Source: Flagellimonas marinaquae
GTDB taxonomy: Bacteria; Bacteroidota; Bacteroidia; Flavobacteriales; Flavobacteriaceae
NCBI RefSeq assembly: GCF_003992675.1
Contig: NZ_RZMZ01000007.1
Span: forward strand, 62,001-126,000
Direction: 5' to 3'
Length of the DNA: 64,000 nucleotides
In this document: positions 44,430-52,486 of the stretch, in pieces
Numbering within the stretch: the stretch's first letter is position 1
Layout of the letters: the number at the start of each line of letters is the position of its first letter
Position numbers and translations under genes: made by a program
Notes under the pieces: model-generated
Told to the model about the DNA's origin: nothing
What the model saw: the letters and a program-made list of their open reading frames with translations, nothing else
Databases searched by the model: none

Positions 44430-45056
44430 ATGAAGGCACATACCAAAGAAACGCAATCCACTATGACTCCCGCAAAGGCAATCCAGTTTTTAAAGGAGGG
44501 GAACCAGCGTTTTCAACAAAATTTAAAAGCACATCGCAATCTGCTGGAGCAAGTTAACGATACCAAGGATGGTCAATTTCCATTTGCGACCATTCTTAGT
44601 TGTATCGATTCCAGGGTTTCCGCAGAGCTGGTTTTTGATCAAGGTCTGGGGGATATCTTTAGCATACGGATTGCAGGAAACTTTATCAACCAAGATATTC
44701 TGGGCAGTATGGAGTTTGCCTGCAAACTTGCCGGCACCAAGGCAATTGTGGTACTGGGACACACCAGTTGCGGTGCCGTAAAAGGTGCCTGCGACCATGC
44801 ACGCCTCGGTAATTTAACCAGTTTGATCAATAAGATTGAACCCGCAGTGTACGCCGTCAAGGAACCTAAGGACGAATCCTTGCGGAACTCCCAGAATTTG
44901 GAATTTGTGGATGCCGTGTCCGTAAAAAATGTTGAAATGGCATTGGAAAACATTAGAAACCAAAGTGTTATCCTAAAAGAAATGGAGGAAGATGGCGATA
45001 TTGCCATTGTAGGCGCCATGTACGATATTTCGGATGGTAGCGTCACATTCTTATAA
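44430..45056 (+). CDS. Beta-class carbonic anhydrase
   Basis: The 208-residue protein interconverts CO2 and bicarbonate. Zinc and catalytic residues are Cys58, Asp60, Arg62 (ILSCIDSRVS) and His111, Cys114 (GHTSCGAVKG). It directly follows the SulP transporter gene with the same orientation. Just past its stop (45080-45218) lies one of two related long palindromes that could end the transcript. Confidence 0.95.
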   Translation: MKAHTKETQSTMTPAKAIQFLKEGNQRFQQNLKAHRNLLEQVNDTKDGQFPFATILSCIDSRVSAELVFDQGLGDIFSIRIAGNFINQDILGSMEFACKLAGTKAIVVLGHTSCGAVKGACDHARLGNLTSLINKIEPAVYAVKEPKDESLRNSQNLEFVDAVSVKNVEMALENIRNQSVILKEMEEDGDIAIVGAMYDISDGSVTFL

Positions 45057-45079
45057 TTCCTAGCAACAATTCTTAAAAG

Positions 45080-45218
45080 AAAAGAGGCTGCCTAAAAAGC
45101 AGTTTACCTGTCTGTTCGAGCGCAGTCGAGAACTTAAGACAGATTGATAGTCAATGGGTTTCGACTACGCTCAACCTGACAAAGTTCAAATATTATTGTT
45201 TTTTAGACAGCCCCTTTT
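45080..45218. repeat. 139-nt nested palindrome, copy 1 (MITE/REP-like, possible terminator)
   Basis: Outer arms AAAAGAGGCTGCCTAAAAA (45080-45098) and TTTTTAGACAGCCCCTTTT (45200-45218) pair with two mismatches. Inside lies a second inverted pair, about 45109-45133 and 45157-45183, built on GAGCGCAGTCGA / TCGACTACGCTC. A T run follows the right arm, so the whole could end the carbonic anhydrase transcript. Its outer arms resemble those of the 140-nt element at 53591-53730. No transposase is present. Confidence 0.7.
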
Positions 45219-45302
45219 TTATTTAAATTCAGCCTGAGAGGAGTTGGTATGTCCTTGGCAATATGTATTTTGGCCAAAACCCAAAACTTTGGTATGCCCA
45301 GC

Positions 45303-45986
45303 ATGAAATTCCCAAACGATTCTGGACCCATCTATTTGGAAACTGCTCAAGGTACGTTTCCTGTGGAGCCATTCAATACTTTCAGTAACCTTATTTTTTT
45401 GATATTGATTGTCTACTGGGGTAGCCGGGTATATCGTGATCCTGGAAAGCATCGCTTCTTGGCTTGGGTACTTCCCGTTATCGGAATTAGCTATATAGGG
45501 GGCACCGTCTATCACGCTACCCGTAGCCACGAATTTTGGCTTCGGTTGGATTGGATGCCGATTATGCTGCTCTGCGCTTCCTTGGTCATCTATTTTATTT
45601 TTAAACTGGTGCATTCATGGTGGCGGCGCTTGATATTTGTGGTGGTTTTGCTTGGCACCTCATTTGTGCTTCGGATTCTTCCCATACCCACAGGGTGGCG
45701 AATCTCCTTGGGCTATGTGATTACCGCTGCTACGATTCTTATTCCCATTGGATGGTATCTAGCAAAAACCAATGGCAAGCATATCGGTTTGGTGTTCATG
45801 GCTTTCCTCATTTTTGGTGTTGCCCTTTTCTTTAGAAGCATCGATCTCCATCAAACATTATTTCCCATGGGCACGCATTGGCTCTGGCATTTGTTGGGTG
45901 GAATTGCAGTACATTTTCTAATTGCCTATATATTCAAGGACAATTTGCTAAATTTGTCCGCCAATAGCGCAAGCCATCATGATTGA
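45303..45986 (+). CDS. Ceramidase-fold (CREST) integral membrane hydrolase
   Basis: From the ATG at 45303 the product is 227 residues (an ATG at 45249 would add 18). It has about seven membrane helices with the CREST-superfamily catalytic elements: Ser in [12 protein letters not shown], the HxxxxxxxxxxxD stretch in [20 protein letters not shown], and two late His in [11 protein letters not shown]. Alkaline ceramidases of this fold cleave ceramide amides. The bacterial substrate may be a sphingolipid, sulfonolipid or other N-acyl lipid. The last eight bases overlap the pheS start. Confidence 0.7.
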   Translation: MKFPNDSGPIYLETAQGTFPVEPFNTFSNLIFLILIVYWGSRVYRDPGKHRFLAWVLPVIGISYIGGTVYHATRSHEFWLRLDWMPIMLLCASLVIYFIFKLVHSWWRRLIFVVVLLGTSFVLRILPIPTGWRISLGYVITAATILIPIGWYLAKTNGKHIGLVFMAFLIFGVALFFRSIDLHQTLFPMGTHWLWHLLGGIAVHFLIAYIFKDNLLNLSANSASHHD

Positions 45987-46998
45987 TACCATTAAGGAAC
46001 ATATCGCCGAAGTTGAAAAGTTCACTTCCAACTCCATTGACGAAATCGAAGCCTTCCGAATCAAGTATTTGGGTAAAAAAGGACTTCTGAACAGTTTTTT
46101 CGCTGAATTCAAGAATGTGCCCAACGAGCAGAAAAAGGAGTTTGGCATGGTTGTCAATCAATTAAAAACTGTTGCTGCAGAAAAGGTCAATGCCTTGAAG
46201 GATACCCTGGAAAACCAAACAGAGGCCAGTGGAAAATATGGCGACCTCACACGTCCTGGGGAGCCTGTTGAGATTGGTGCGCGTCACCCAATTTCAATAG
46301 TCAAAAACCAAATCATCGATATCTTCTCCCGTATCGGATTCAATGTGTCCGAAGGCCCTGAAATAGAGGACGACTGGCACAATTTTACCGCGCTCAACCT
46401 TCCAGAATATCATCCGGCAAGAGATATGCAGGATACCTTTTTCATACAAACGGATCCAGATATTTTGTTGCGCACCCATACCTCATCAGTCCAGGTGAGG
46501 TACATGGAAGCCAATAAACCGCCCATTAGGACCATTTCTCCTGGTAGAGTATACCGAAACGAGGCCATCTCAGCGCGATCGCATTGCTTTTTTCATCAGG
46601 TGGAAGGGTTGTATGTGGACAAAAACGTATCCTTTGCCGATTTAAAGCAGACCCTGCAATACTTCACTTCCGAAATGTTTGGAAAGTCAAAAATACGACT
46701 GCGTCCTTCCTATTTCCCGTTTACCGAACCCAGCGCCGAAGTGGACGTATACTGGGGATTGGAGACCGAGACGGATTACCGGATGACCAAAGGTACCGGA
46801 TGGCTGGAAATCATGGGCTGTGGTATGGTAGACCCCAATGTCCTGAAGAATTGTGGCATAGACCCCGAAGTATATTCCGGATTTGCCTTTGGGATGGGAA
46901 TAGATCGTATAGCACTGCTGCTCCATCAAATTTCCGATATCCGTTTGCTCAGCGAAAATGACGTGCGCTTTTTGGAACAGTTCAAAAGTGCCCTATAG
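45979..46998 (+). CDS. pheS: Phenylalanine-tRNA ligase alpha subunit
   Basis: The 339-residue protein is the class II catalytic subunit that charges tRNA-Phe. Motifs are [21 protein letters not shown] (motif 2) and [18 protein letters not shown] (motif 3), with an N-terminal coiled coil (about 1-80). The partner pheT is not in the window. It overlaps the end of the ceramidase-fold gene by eight bases. Confidence 0.97.
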   Translation: MIDTIKEHIAEVEKFTSNSIDEIEAFRIKYLGKKGLLNSFFAEFKNVPNEQKKEFGMVVNQLKTVAAEKVNALKDTLENQTEASGKYGDLTRPGEPVEIGARHPISIVKNQIIDIFSRIGFNVSEGPEIEDDWHNFTALNLPEYHPARDMQDTFFIQTDPDILLRTHTSSVQVRYMEANKPPIRTISPGRVYRNEAISARSHCFFHQVEGLYVDKNVSFADLKQTLQYFTSEMFGKSKIRLRPSYFPFTEPSAEVDVYWGLETETDYRMTKGTGWLEIMGCGMVDPNVLKNCGIDPEVYSGFAFGMGIDRIALLLHQISDIRLLSENDVRFLEQFKSAL

Positions 46999-47007
46999 CC
47001 GCATTTT

Positions 47008-47406
47008 ATGAAAAAGGATATTGAAATTCCCGTAGCCAAGGATGTACACGTTGCAGTAATCCGTGAGTGGAACGAAGAATTTTTGTCCAAAGACTGGAAT
47101 GCCTACCTCATCAATAACCGTTCGGATACCATTGAGATGGCCATTGTGGTTTCGAAGGGGTTTGACGGAGACAAAAAAACATCCACCATGCGCCATGGCA
47201 TAGGCGTTTTGGGGCCGAAATCCTTCAAAAAAATAGAACTCTTGCAAGAAGAAGTATTGGCACTCAACAACGAATTCTTTGTGACCTTTTTTGCCGAAAA
47301 CAAGCTGTTTGAAAAACGATGCCTGTTTCCAAAGCACTCCATCAATGAAGGCCACCTCAGAACCATCCCCATTATAGAAAAGGAAGGAATTCTTTCAGAG
47401 GGTTGA
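47008..47406 (+). CDS. Conserved flavobacterial protein downstream of pheS
   Basis: The 132-residue protein starts 9 nt after pheS. I recognise no domain. It looks like a compact mixed alpha/beta cytosolic protein (DVHVAVIREWNEEFLSKDWN, EMAIVVSKGFDGDKKTSTMR). No signal or membrane segment is visible. Related proteins in Flavobacteriaceae are sometimes named after pheS only by neighbourhood. Co-transcription with pheS is likely, function unknown. Confidence 0.7.
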   Translation: MKKDIEIPVAKDVHVAVIREWNEEFLSKDWNAYLINNRSDTIEMAIVVSKGFDGDKKTSTMRHGIGVLGPKSFKKIELLQEEVLALNNEFFVTFFAENKLFEKRCLFPKHSINEGHLRTIPIIEKEGILSEG

Positions 47407-47633
47407 TGCCTTTCAAACGTAAATAGTCTATTCAAGTGATTACGTAGAGCCCTTTCTCGGGGAAGGAATATCTTCAAAAAAGCCCCTTCTACAGGAATTT
47501 GCACTATCATTTTTTCAAATAAACCGTCCATATTTTAACAGATTCTTCATTAACAGGCTGATTTTTATATAATTATCGTTGTGTTTAGGAAAATGATCGC
47601 GTATTTTTAAGTTCTTCTAAAAACTAAAAACCA

Positions 47634-48836
47634 ATGGGAACTACATCAACCAACATCAACAGACGCGATTGGATCAGAAAAAGCATGCTCACTGCCGGTG
47701 GCGCCATGGCCTTACCATATATAGGACTAGCCGAAACACCGAAAGCTCCTTTGACCTTGGATGCCAAGGGAAATGCTATTTACAGTCCCTTCTTTAAGGA
47801 ATATTTGCCAAAGCCCGACGCTATGCTGCCCGAGTTGGCCGCAAGATTAAATGCCAACGAAAATCCCTATGGCCCATCTCCAATGGCCTTGGAAGCCTTT
47901 AAAAATTCAGCATCTGGCGGAAACAGGTATGCATGGAGAGAACTGTTTCAGCTCGTGGACAAAATCGCCGATTTTGAAGGCGTGGAAAGCAAAAATATTA
48001 TGATGGGCCCCGGCTCTTCCGATCTATTGGAAAAAACGGCCATGGTCCTTTTCATGAACGGAGGCAATGTCGTTTCTGCAGACCCTGCCTATATGTCGCT
48101 CATACGGGTTGCCGAATCGGTTGGCGCAAACTGGAAACCAGTACCATTAAAAGATGATTGGTCGCACGACCTCAAAGCTATGGAAGAGGCCATAGATGAT
48201 GATACCAAACTGGTCTACATCTGTAACCCCAACAATCCAACGGGTTCTATGACTGACCATCAGGAATTAGTGGATTTTTGTTCCAGAGTATCCGAAAAAG
48301 TTCCCGTTTTTATAGATGAAGCCTATCTATGGTTTTTAGAGGATGGTGCCAAAAAAAGTATGGTTTCCTTGGTAAATGAGGGCAAAAACGTCATCATCGC
48401 CCGTACGTTCTCCAAAATTCACGGCATGGCCGGTCTACGTGTCGGATATATTGTTACGTTGGAAGAAACCTTAGGGAAACTACAAAATATTACCAGGGGA
48501 GGTATGGGTATTACCTTGCCATCTGTATATGCGGCCATGGCGGCCATGGATGATGCCGCCTTTCTTGAGAAATCACGAAAGCTAAATGCGGAATGCAGGG
48601 AATATGTATATCAAAGTCTGGATAAACTGGGGATTACATCCTATGTTCCCTCATCCACAAGTTTTATCATTTTTCCAATTGAAATGGAGGGCAATGCATT
48701 TTTGGAACAAATGACCGAGTTAAAGGTCGGCGTTCGTGCATTCGAATTTATGGATCAAAACTGGTGTCGTGTGAGTATGGGAACCATGGACGAGATGAAA
48801 ACCTTTACCGCCGCACTCCATAAAGTGTTGGCATAG
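47634..48836 (+). CDS. Tat-exported PLP aminotransferase (histidinol-phosphate aminotransferase-like)
   Basis: The 400-residue protein opens with a twin-arginine signal (NINRRDWIRKS, Arg10-Arg11) and a hydrophobic stretch, then a complete fold-type I aminotransferase. The core shows NENPYGPSP, CNPNNPTG, VFIDEAY with Asp228, RTFSKIHGMAGLRVGY with the PLP lysine Lys261 and Arg269. This resembles HisC in style, but cytosolic HisC has no Tat signal. Export by the Tat system fits a protein folded around PLP before transport. Its stop overlaps the permease start by one base. Confidence 0.85.
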   Translation: MGTTSTNINRRDWIRKSMLTAGGAMALPYIGLAETPKAPLTLDAKGNAIYSPFFKEYLPKPDAMLPELAARLNANENPYGPSPMALEAFKNSASGGNRYAWRELFQLVDKIADFEGVESKNIMMGPGSSDLLEKTAMVLFMNGGNVVSADPAYMSLIRVAESVGANWKPVPLKDDWSHDLKAMEEAIDDDTKLVYICNPNNPTGSMTDHQELVDFCSRVSEKVPVFIDEAYLWFLEDGAKKSMVSLVNEGKNVIIARTFSKIHGMAGLRVGYIVTLEETLGKLQNITRGGMGITLPSVYAAMAAMDDAAFLEKSRKLNAECREYVYQSLDKLGITSYVPSSTSFIIFPIEMEGNAFLEQMTELKVGVRAFEFMDQNWCRVSMGTMDEMKTFTAALHKVLA

Positions 48837-49975
48837 TGGACGTAGGTATACAAAAAACCATCGTTTTCCTGTTCTTCATCTTCATTGGGATTGTACTTAA
48901 GGTAAAGTTCAAGTCCAAAGAAGAAATTACGGGCATAAAAAAAATCATACTGAACCTAGCCCTGCCCGCAACCATATTCATTGCGTTGTTGGGGGTCAAG
49001 GTGGAGTTGCATCTATTATTATTGCCCTTGTTGGCTCTTGGGCTCAACCTGATTCTATTCTTTGTTATGCCCCTCATTCTGCCCCTTATGGGCATCGGAA
49101 AAGGGACATCGGAGTATAGAACAGCAAGATTGTTGGTGCCTTCACTTGCTCCAGGATTGTCTTCTTTTCCTTTTATTTTGGAGTTCTTGGGGGATGCATA
49201 CTTGGCCAAAGCAGCTATGTCCGACCTTGGCAACAAAATTTTTGTCCTCTTCTTTTTGTATTTGGTGGCCATGAACTGGCACTACAGCCTTCAATCCCAC
49301 GAGAAAAAAAGCGGTGTAACCAAGCTAAAGCCGTTGATCAAGGCCATGGTTTCCGAACCAGTAAACGTTTTTATTGGAGCGGCCTTGATTTTATTGGCAT
49401 TTGGGGTGAGCATGAACTCCCTACCGTTCTTTTTGAGCGAGACCTTGGAAAAGTTGAGCTTGATTATGACTCCGCTTGTGCTCCTCTTTATTGGACTTGC
49501 GGTAAAAATTAAAAGGAAGCAGTTTGTTCAGATTTTTTCGCTCCTGTGCACCCGAGCGGGTTTGGTCCTGCTCATATCTGGAACCTTTGTTACTGTTGCC
49601 GGCATCGAAGCTTCCAAAGAAATCCTGCTGACGATGGCATTTGGGTTAAGCGCCTGTAGTTTTTGGCCCTATGCCCACATAGCGGCCGTGGACAGTTTGG
49701 AAATGGACCAAAAGTCCCCTAAAAGAACGTTCAACAATGATTTTGGTGTTGCTATACTGGCGCTATCATTCCCACTATCCACCATGTTGATCTTGGCTAC
49801 TTTGAACAGCGGTACTTTATTTGCAAACCCATTGATGATTTTTGTGGTCGCAGGCACCTTGCTAGCAGTTGGATTTTCTATTCCTTGGTTAAGCGGTATT
49901 CATAAAAAAAAATGGTCAGGGCAAAAGCTCATGGATGGTGAAATGCATGCTGCCACGGCGGAAAAAGCAGCTTAA
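48836..49975 (+). CDS. AEC-type permease
   Basis: The 379-residue protein begins at a GTG overlapping the aminotransferase stop (TAGTG). It has about ten membrane helices in two halves (IILNLALPATIFIALLGVKV in the first; LLFIGLAVKIKRKQF in the second), as in the auxin efflux carrier (AEC) family and bacterial MdcF-type permeases, which move organic anions or amino acid derivatives. The LVPSLAPGLSSFPFILEFLG segment replaces the usual AEC mid-region and may mark a distinct subgroup. The last ten residues are Ala-rich. Confidence 0.75.
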   Translation: MDVGIQKTIVFLFFIFIGIVLKVKFKSKEEITGIKKIILNLALPATIFIALLGVKVELHLLLLPLLALGLNLILFFVMPLILPLMGIGKGTSEYRTARLLVPSLAPGLSSFPFILEFLGDAYLAKAAMSDLGNKIFVLFFLYLVAMNWHYSLQSHEKKSGVTKLKPLIKAMVSEPVNVFIGAALILLAFGVSMNSLPFFLSETLEKLSLIMTPLVLLFIGLAVKIKRKQFVQIFSLLCTRAGLVLLISGTFVTVAGIEASKEILLTMAFGLSACSFWPYAHIAAVDSLEMDQKSPKRTFNNDFGVAILALSFPLSTMLILATLNSGTLFANPLMIFVVAGTLLAVGFSIPWLSGIHKKKWSGQKLMDGEMHAATAEKAA

Positions 49976-50022
49976 ATAGAAATCATAGTCCGCTAATTTG
50001 TTACCTTTCGGAAAACCATACC

Positions 50023-51321
50023 ATGATGAAACCATTTCTACTATTCTTTTTGGCCTTTTTATGCCTTGGCGTGACCACCGCGCAACAAAGCGAATTAAAA
50101 GTTAAGCAAGACCGTCTGGAGGACAGGATATTCACACTGGCGGAATTCGGAATGCAAGAAAACGGTGAAACGGAACGGGTAGCCTTTAGCGATGCCGATA
50201 TTGAAGCACGCAACTGGGTGATACAAACCCTAAAGGGTTTGGGTGCTGATGTTCGGGTGGATGCTGCAGGAAATATTATTGGAACCCGGAAAGGTACCGA
50301 TACTGCTAAAAAGCCCATAGCTTTTGGTTCCCATATCGATAGGGTTCCCAATGGTGGGAATTATGATGGTTGCTTGGGTTCCATGGCGGCTTTGGAAATT
50401 ATCGAAACGCTAAATGAAAACAACATAACTACCCAACATCCTTTGGAAGTCATCATTTTTCCAAACGAAGAAGGCGGGGTTATGGGAAGCCGGGCGATGG
50501 CCGGAAATCTGGGCAAATCAGCTTTCCCCATTGTGAATGCTACTGGGTACTCCATGGGCGAGGGAATCATGAGAATTGGAGGGGATACCACCAAAATTGA
50601 AAGTGCCCAACGCGAGAAAGGGAGCTTGGCCGCTTTTTTGGAGCTTCATATTGAGCAGGGTGGCAAACTAGAAAAGGAACAATTGGACATAGGCGTCGTA
50701 GAGGGTATAGTTGGACTTAATTGGTGGGATGTTGTGTTTACCGGTTTTGCCAACCATGCTGGTACCACTCCCATGAATGCGAGACAAGATGCTTTGTTGG
50801 CCGCGGCCAAATATATTGTGGCCGTAAATGAAATTACCAATAGTTTTGAAGGCACCCAGGTAGGCACGGTAGGGCGAATAAAGGCAGAACCTGGCGCCCC
50901 GAATGTAATTCCAGGAAAAGTGGTCGCCAGTCTGGAAATACGCGACCTATCCTCGGAAGTCATCCAAAAAGTGTACCGCGCCATTAAGGAAAAAACAGAA
51001 GAAATTGCTCAAGCTTCCAATGTGTCCGTAGAGTTTTTACCGTTGGATACCACTGCAGAGCCTGCCCTAACGGATACGAAGATCCAAAAAGAAATTGAAG
51101 CCGCTGCCAAGGCACTGGGGTTGAGCTTCCAATATATGCCTAGTGGTGCAGGTCATGATGCACAGGATATTTCCCGTTTCGCACCGGTGGGGATGATCTT
51201 TGTTCCGAGCAAAGGCGGCATCAGTCACTCGCCCAAAGAATTTACCTCAGCGGGGGATATGGCCAATGGTGCCAACGTTCTGCTTCACACTATTTTATCT
51301 TTGGACAAGAAGTTGGATTGA
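50023..51321 (+). CDS. Exported M20-family amidohydrolase (hydantoinase/carbamoylase type)
   Basis: The 432-residue protein has a signal peptide (cleavage likely after TTAQ) and the M20 hydantoinase/carbamoylase metal site: His104 (GSHIDRV), Asp115 (GGNYDG), Glu149/150 (PNEEGG), His209 (ELHIEQGG) and the late His in GISHSPKEF. Family members hydrolyse N-carbamoyl-amino acids, allantoate or related ureides. It lies 47 nt after the permease, and is likely part of the same unit. Exported members are uncommon, most known ones being cytosolic. Confidence 0.85.
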   Translation: MMKPFLLFFLAFLCLGVTTAQQSELKVKQDRLEDRIFTLAEFGMQENGETERVAFSDADIEARNWVIQTLKGLGADVRVDAAGNIIGTRKGTDTAKKPIAFGSHIDRVPNGGNYDGCLGSMAALEIIETLNENNITTQHPLEVIIFPNEEGGVMGSRAMAGNLGKSAFPIVNATGYSMGEGIMRIGGDTTKIESAQREKGSLAAFLELHIEQGGKLEKEQLDIGVVEGIVGLNWWDVVFTGFANHAGTTPMNARQDALLAAAKYIVAVNEITNSFEGTQVGTVGRIKAEPGAPNVIPGKVVASLEIRDLSSEVIQKVYRAIKEKTEEIAQASNVSVEFLPLDTTAEPALTDTKIQKEIEAAAKALGLSFQYMPSGAGHDAQDISRFAPVGMIFVPSKGGISHSPKEFTSAGDMANGANVLLHTILSLDKKLD

Positions 51322-51323
51322 TG

Positions 51324-51992
51324 TCAGCTCTGGGGAGATAAGATGATTCTTCTAGCCGCGTTGGCTATCAACCCAATACTCAACCAGTATGTACTTAAAA
51401 TGACAATACTGGCATAGTCGAAATTCGTTTTGAATTTTGCGATGGCAATCATGGTATCAGAGAACATGAATAGAAGTACGGCCACGGCAATCCATACAAA
51501 CGTCTTGCTTCTTTCCTTTAGGAAAAGTCCAATCCCTTGCCACGCCATAAAACAGATGACCACAACATACACCCCCACGGGCACCATAAATTCTCCAAGA
51601 CCTGGTTTCAACCACAGGAAAAGACCTGTGCCGATACCGTACAGCACCAAAAAGGAAATCCAATGAGGCCTAAAACCCTTTAATTGTAGAAAAGCCGAGG
51701 CAAATAACAGATGAGCGACCAGGAACGCAGCCAGTCCGAAAACGAAGTAAGCTGGAAACAATAAGAGTATATCGCCTAGCAAACAAAACAGGAAAGCCGA
51801 CACCATCAGACCTTTGAACTTGGATGGCCGTGTTTGAGTACCAAGCAAAAGCAAGGACGCCACCAAAATTGTGGTCAATGGCTTTAAAAGCATATACGCC
51901 ACTGTTTGACCCAAAGCCTCGGACAGCATGGCTAAAAAGGCGCTAATCCCAATACAAATGTTGATTATTGTAACTGATCTGGATGTTACCAT
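51324..51992 (-). CDS. YhhN-family membrane protein (lysoplasmalogenase-like)
   Basis: From the ATG at 51992 the product is 222 residues with about eight membrane helices. The segment LLKPLTTILVASLLL and LFCLLGDILLLFP are YhhN/TMEM86 hallmarks, and the late SDTMIAIAKFKTNFDYASI matches the conserved catalytic-type Asp. Human TMEM86B is a lysoplasmalogenase, but bacterial activity is not assured. The gene overlaps the CYTH gene by seven bases, so the two are translationally coupled. Confidence 0.8.
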   Translation of the reverse strand: MVTSRSVTIINICIGISAFLAMLSEALGQTVAYMLLKPLTTILVASLLLLGTQTRPSKFKGLMVSAFLFCLLGDILLLFPAYFVFGLAAFLVAHLLFASAFLQLKGFRPHWISFLVLYGIGTGLFLWLKPGLGEFMVPVGVYVVVICFMAWQGIGLFLKERSKTFVWIAVAVLLFMFSDTMIAIAKFKTNFDYASIVILSTYWLSIGLIANAARRIILSPQS

Positions 51993-52459
51993 TCCTTGTA
52001 TGGTTTTATGCTCAATTGTGAATTGTAATATGGGATTTGACCCGTGACTTCCTCGCCCAACCAAGCTGGCCTTTCAAAACGTTCATCTTCGTGTTTGAGT
52101 TCCACCTCGGCCAAAATGAGACCTTTATTCTCACCCAAAAACTCATCCACTTCAAACAAGTGGTTTCCCCATGGAACCTCAAAACGAACCTTTTCCAAAA
52201 TACCGGATTCGCACAAATCAATCAGGTTTGTAGCCTCCGATGCCGTAATTTCTGTTTCCCATTCAAAGCGGGTAGTTCCAGAGTCGTTACTGGGTCCTTT
52301 AACGGTCAAAAAACCCTTATCTCCTTTTATCCGGACCCTGACGGTACGTTCTGGGTCAGTGTTCAGAAATCCTTGTACAATTCGCGTTTGCGATGTGGCC
52401 TGTTGTTTGAATCCATCGCTTGTTACCAAAAACTTACGTTCTATTTCCAAATGTTCCAT
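51986..52459 (-). CDS. CYTH-domain (triphosphate tunnel) protein
   Basis: From the ATG at 52459 the product is 157 residues. It starts with MEHLEIERKFLV, the ExExK signature of CYTH domains, and has the paired charged strands TVRVRIKGDKGFLTVKG and the late KGLILAEVELKHEDE. CYTH enzymes act on triphosphates, inorganic tripolyphosphate or CoA-related substrates. Residues after the signature fit the tunnel fold. Confidence 0.9.
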   Translation of the reverse strand: MEHLEIERKFLVTSDGFKQQATSQTRIVQGFLNTDPERTVRVRIKGDKGFLTVKGPSNDSGTTRFEWETEITASEATNLIDLCESGILEKVRFEVPWGNHLFEVDEFLGENKGLILAEVELKHEDERFERPAWLGEEVTGQIPYYNSQLSIKPYKEW

Positions 52460-52486
52460 CAAACTAAATATACCCTAAATTTGGGT

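Noticed and set aside
52037..52486. 150-residue N-terminal extension of DNA polymerase IV
   Set aside because: It is antisense to the CYTH gene; DinB starts with the IIHVDMDAFYAS region at 52487.
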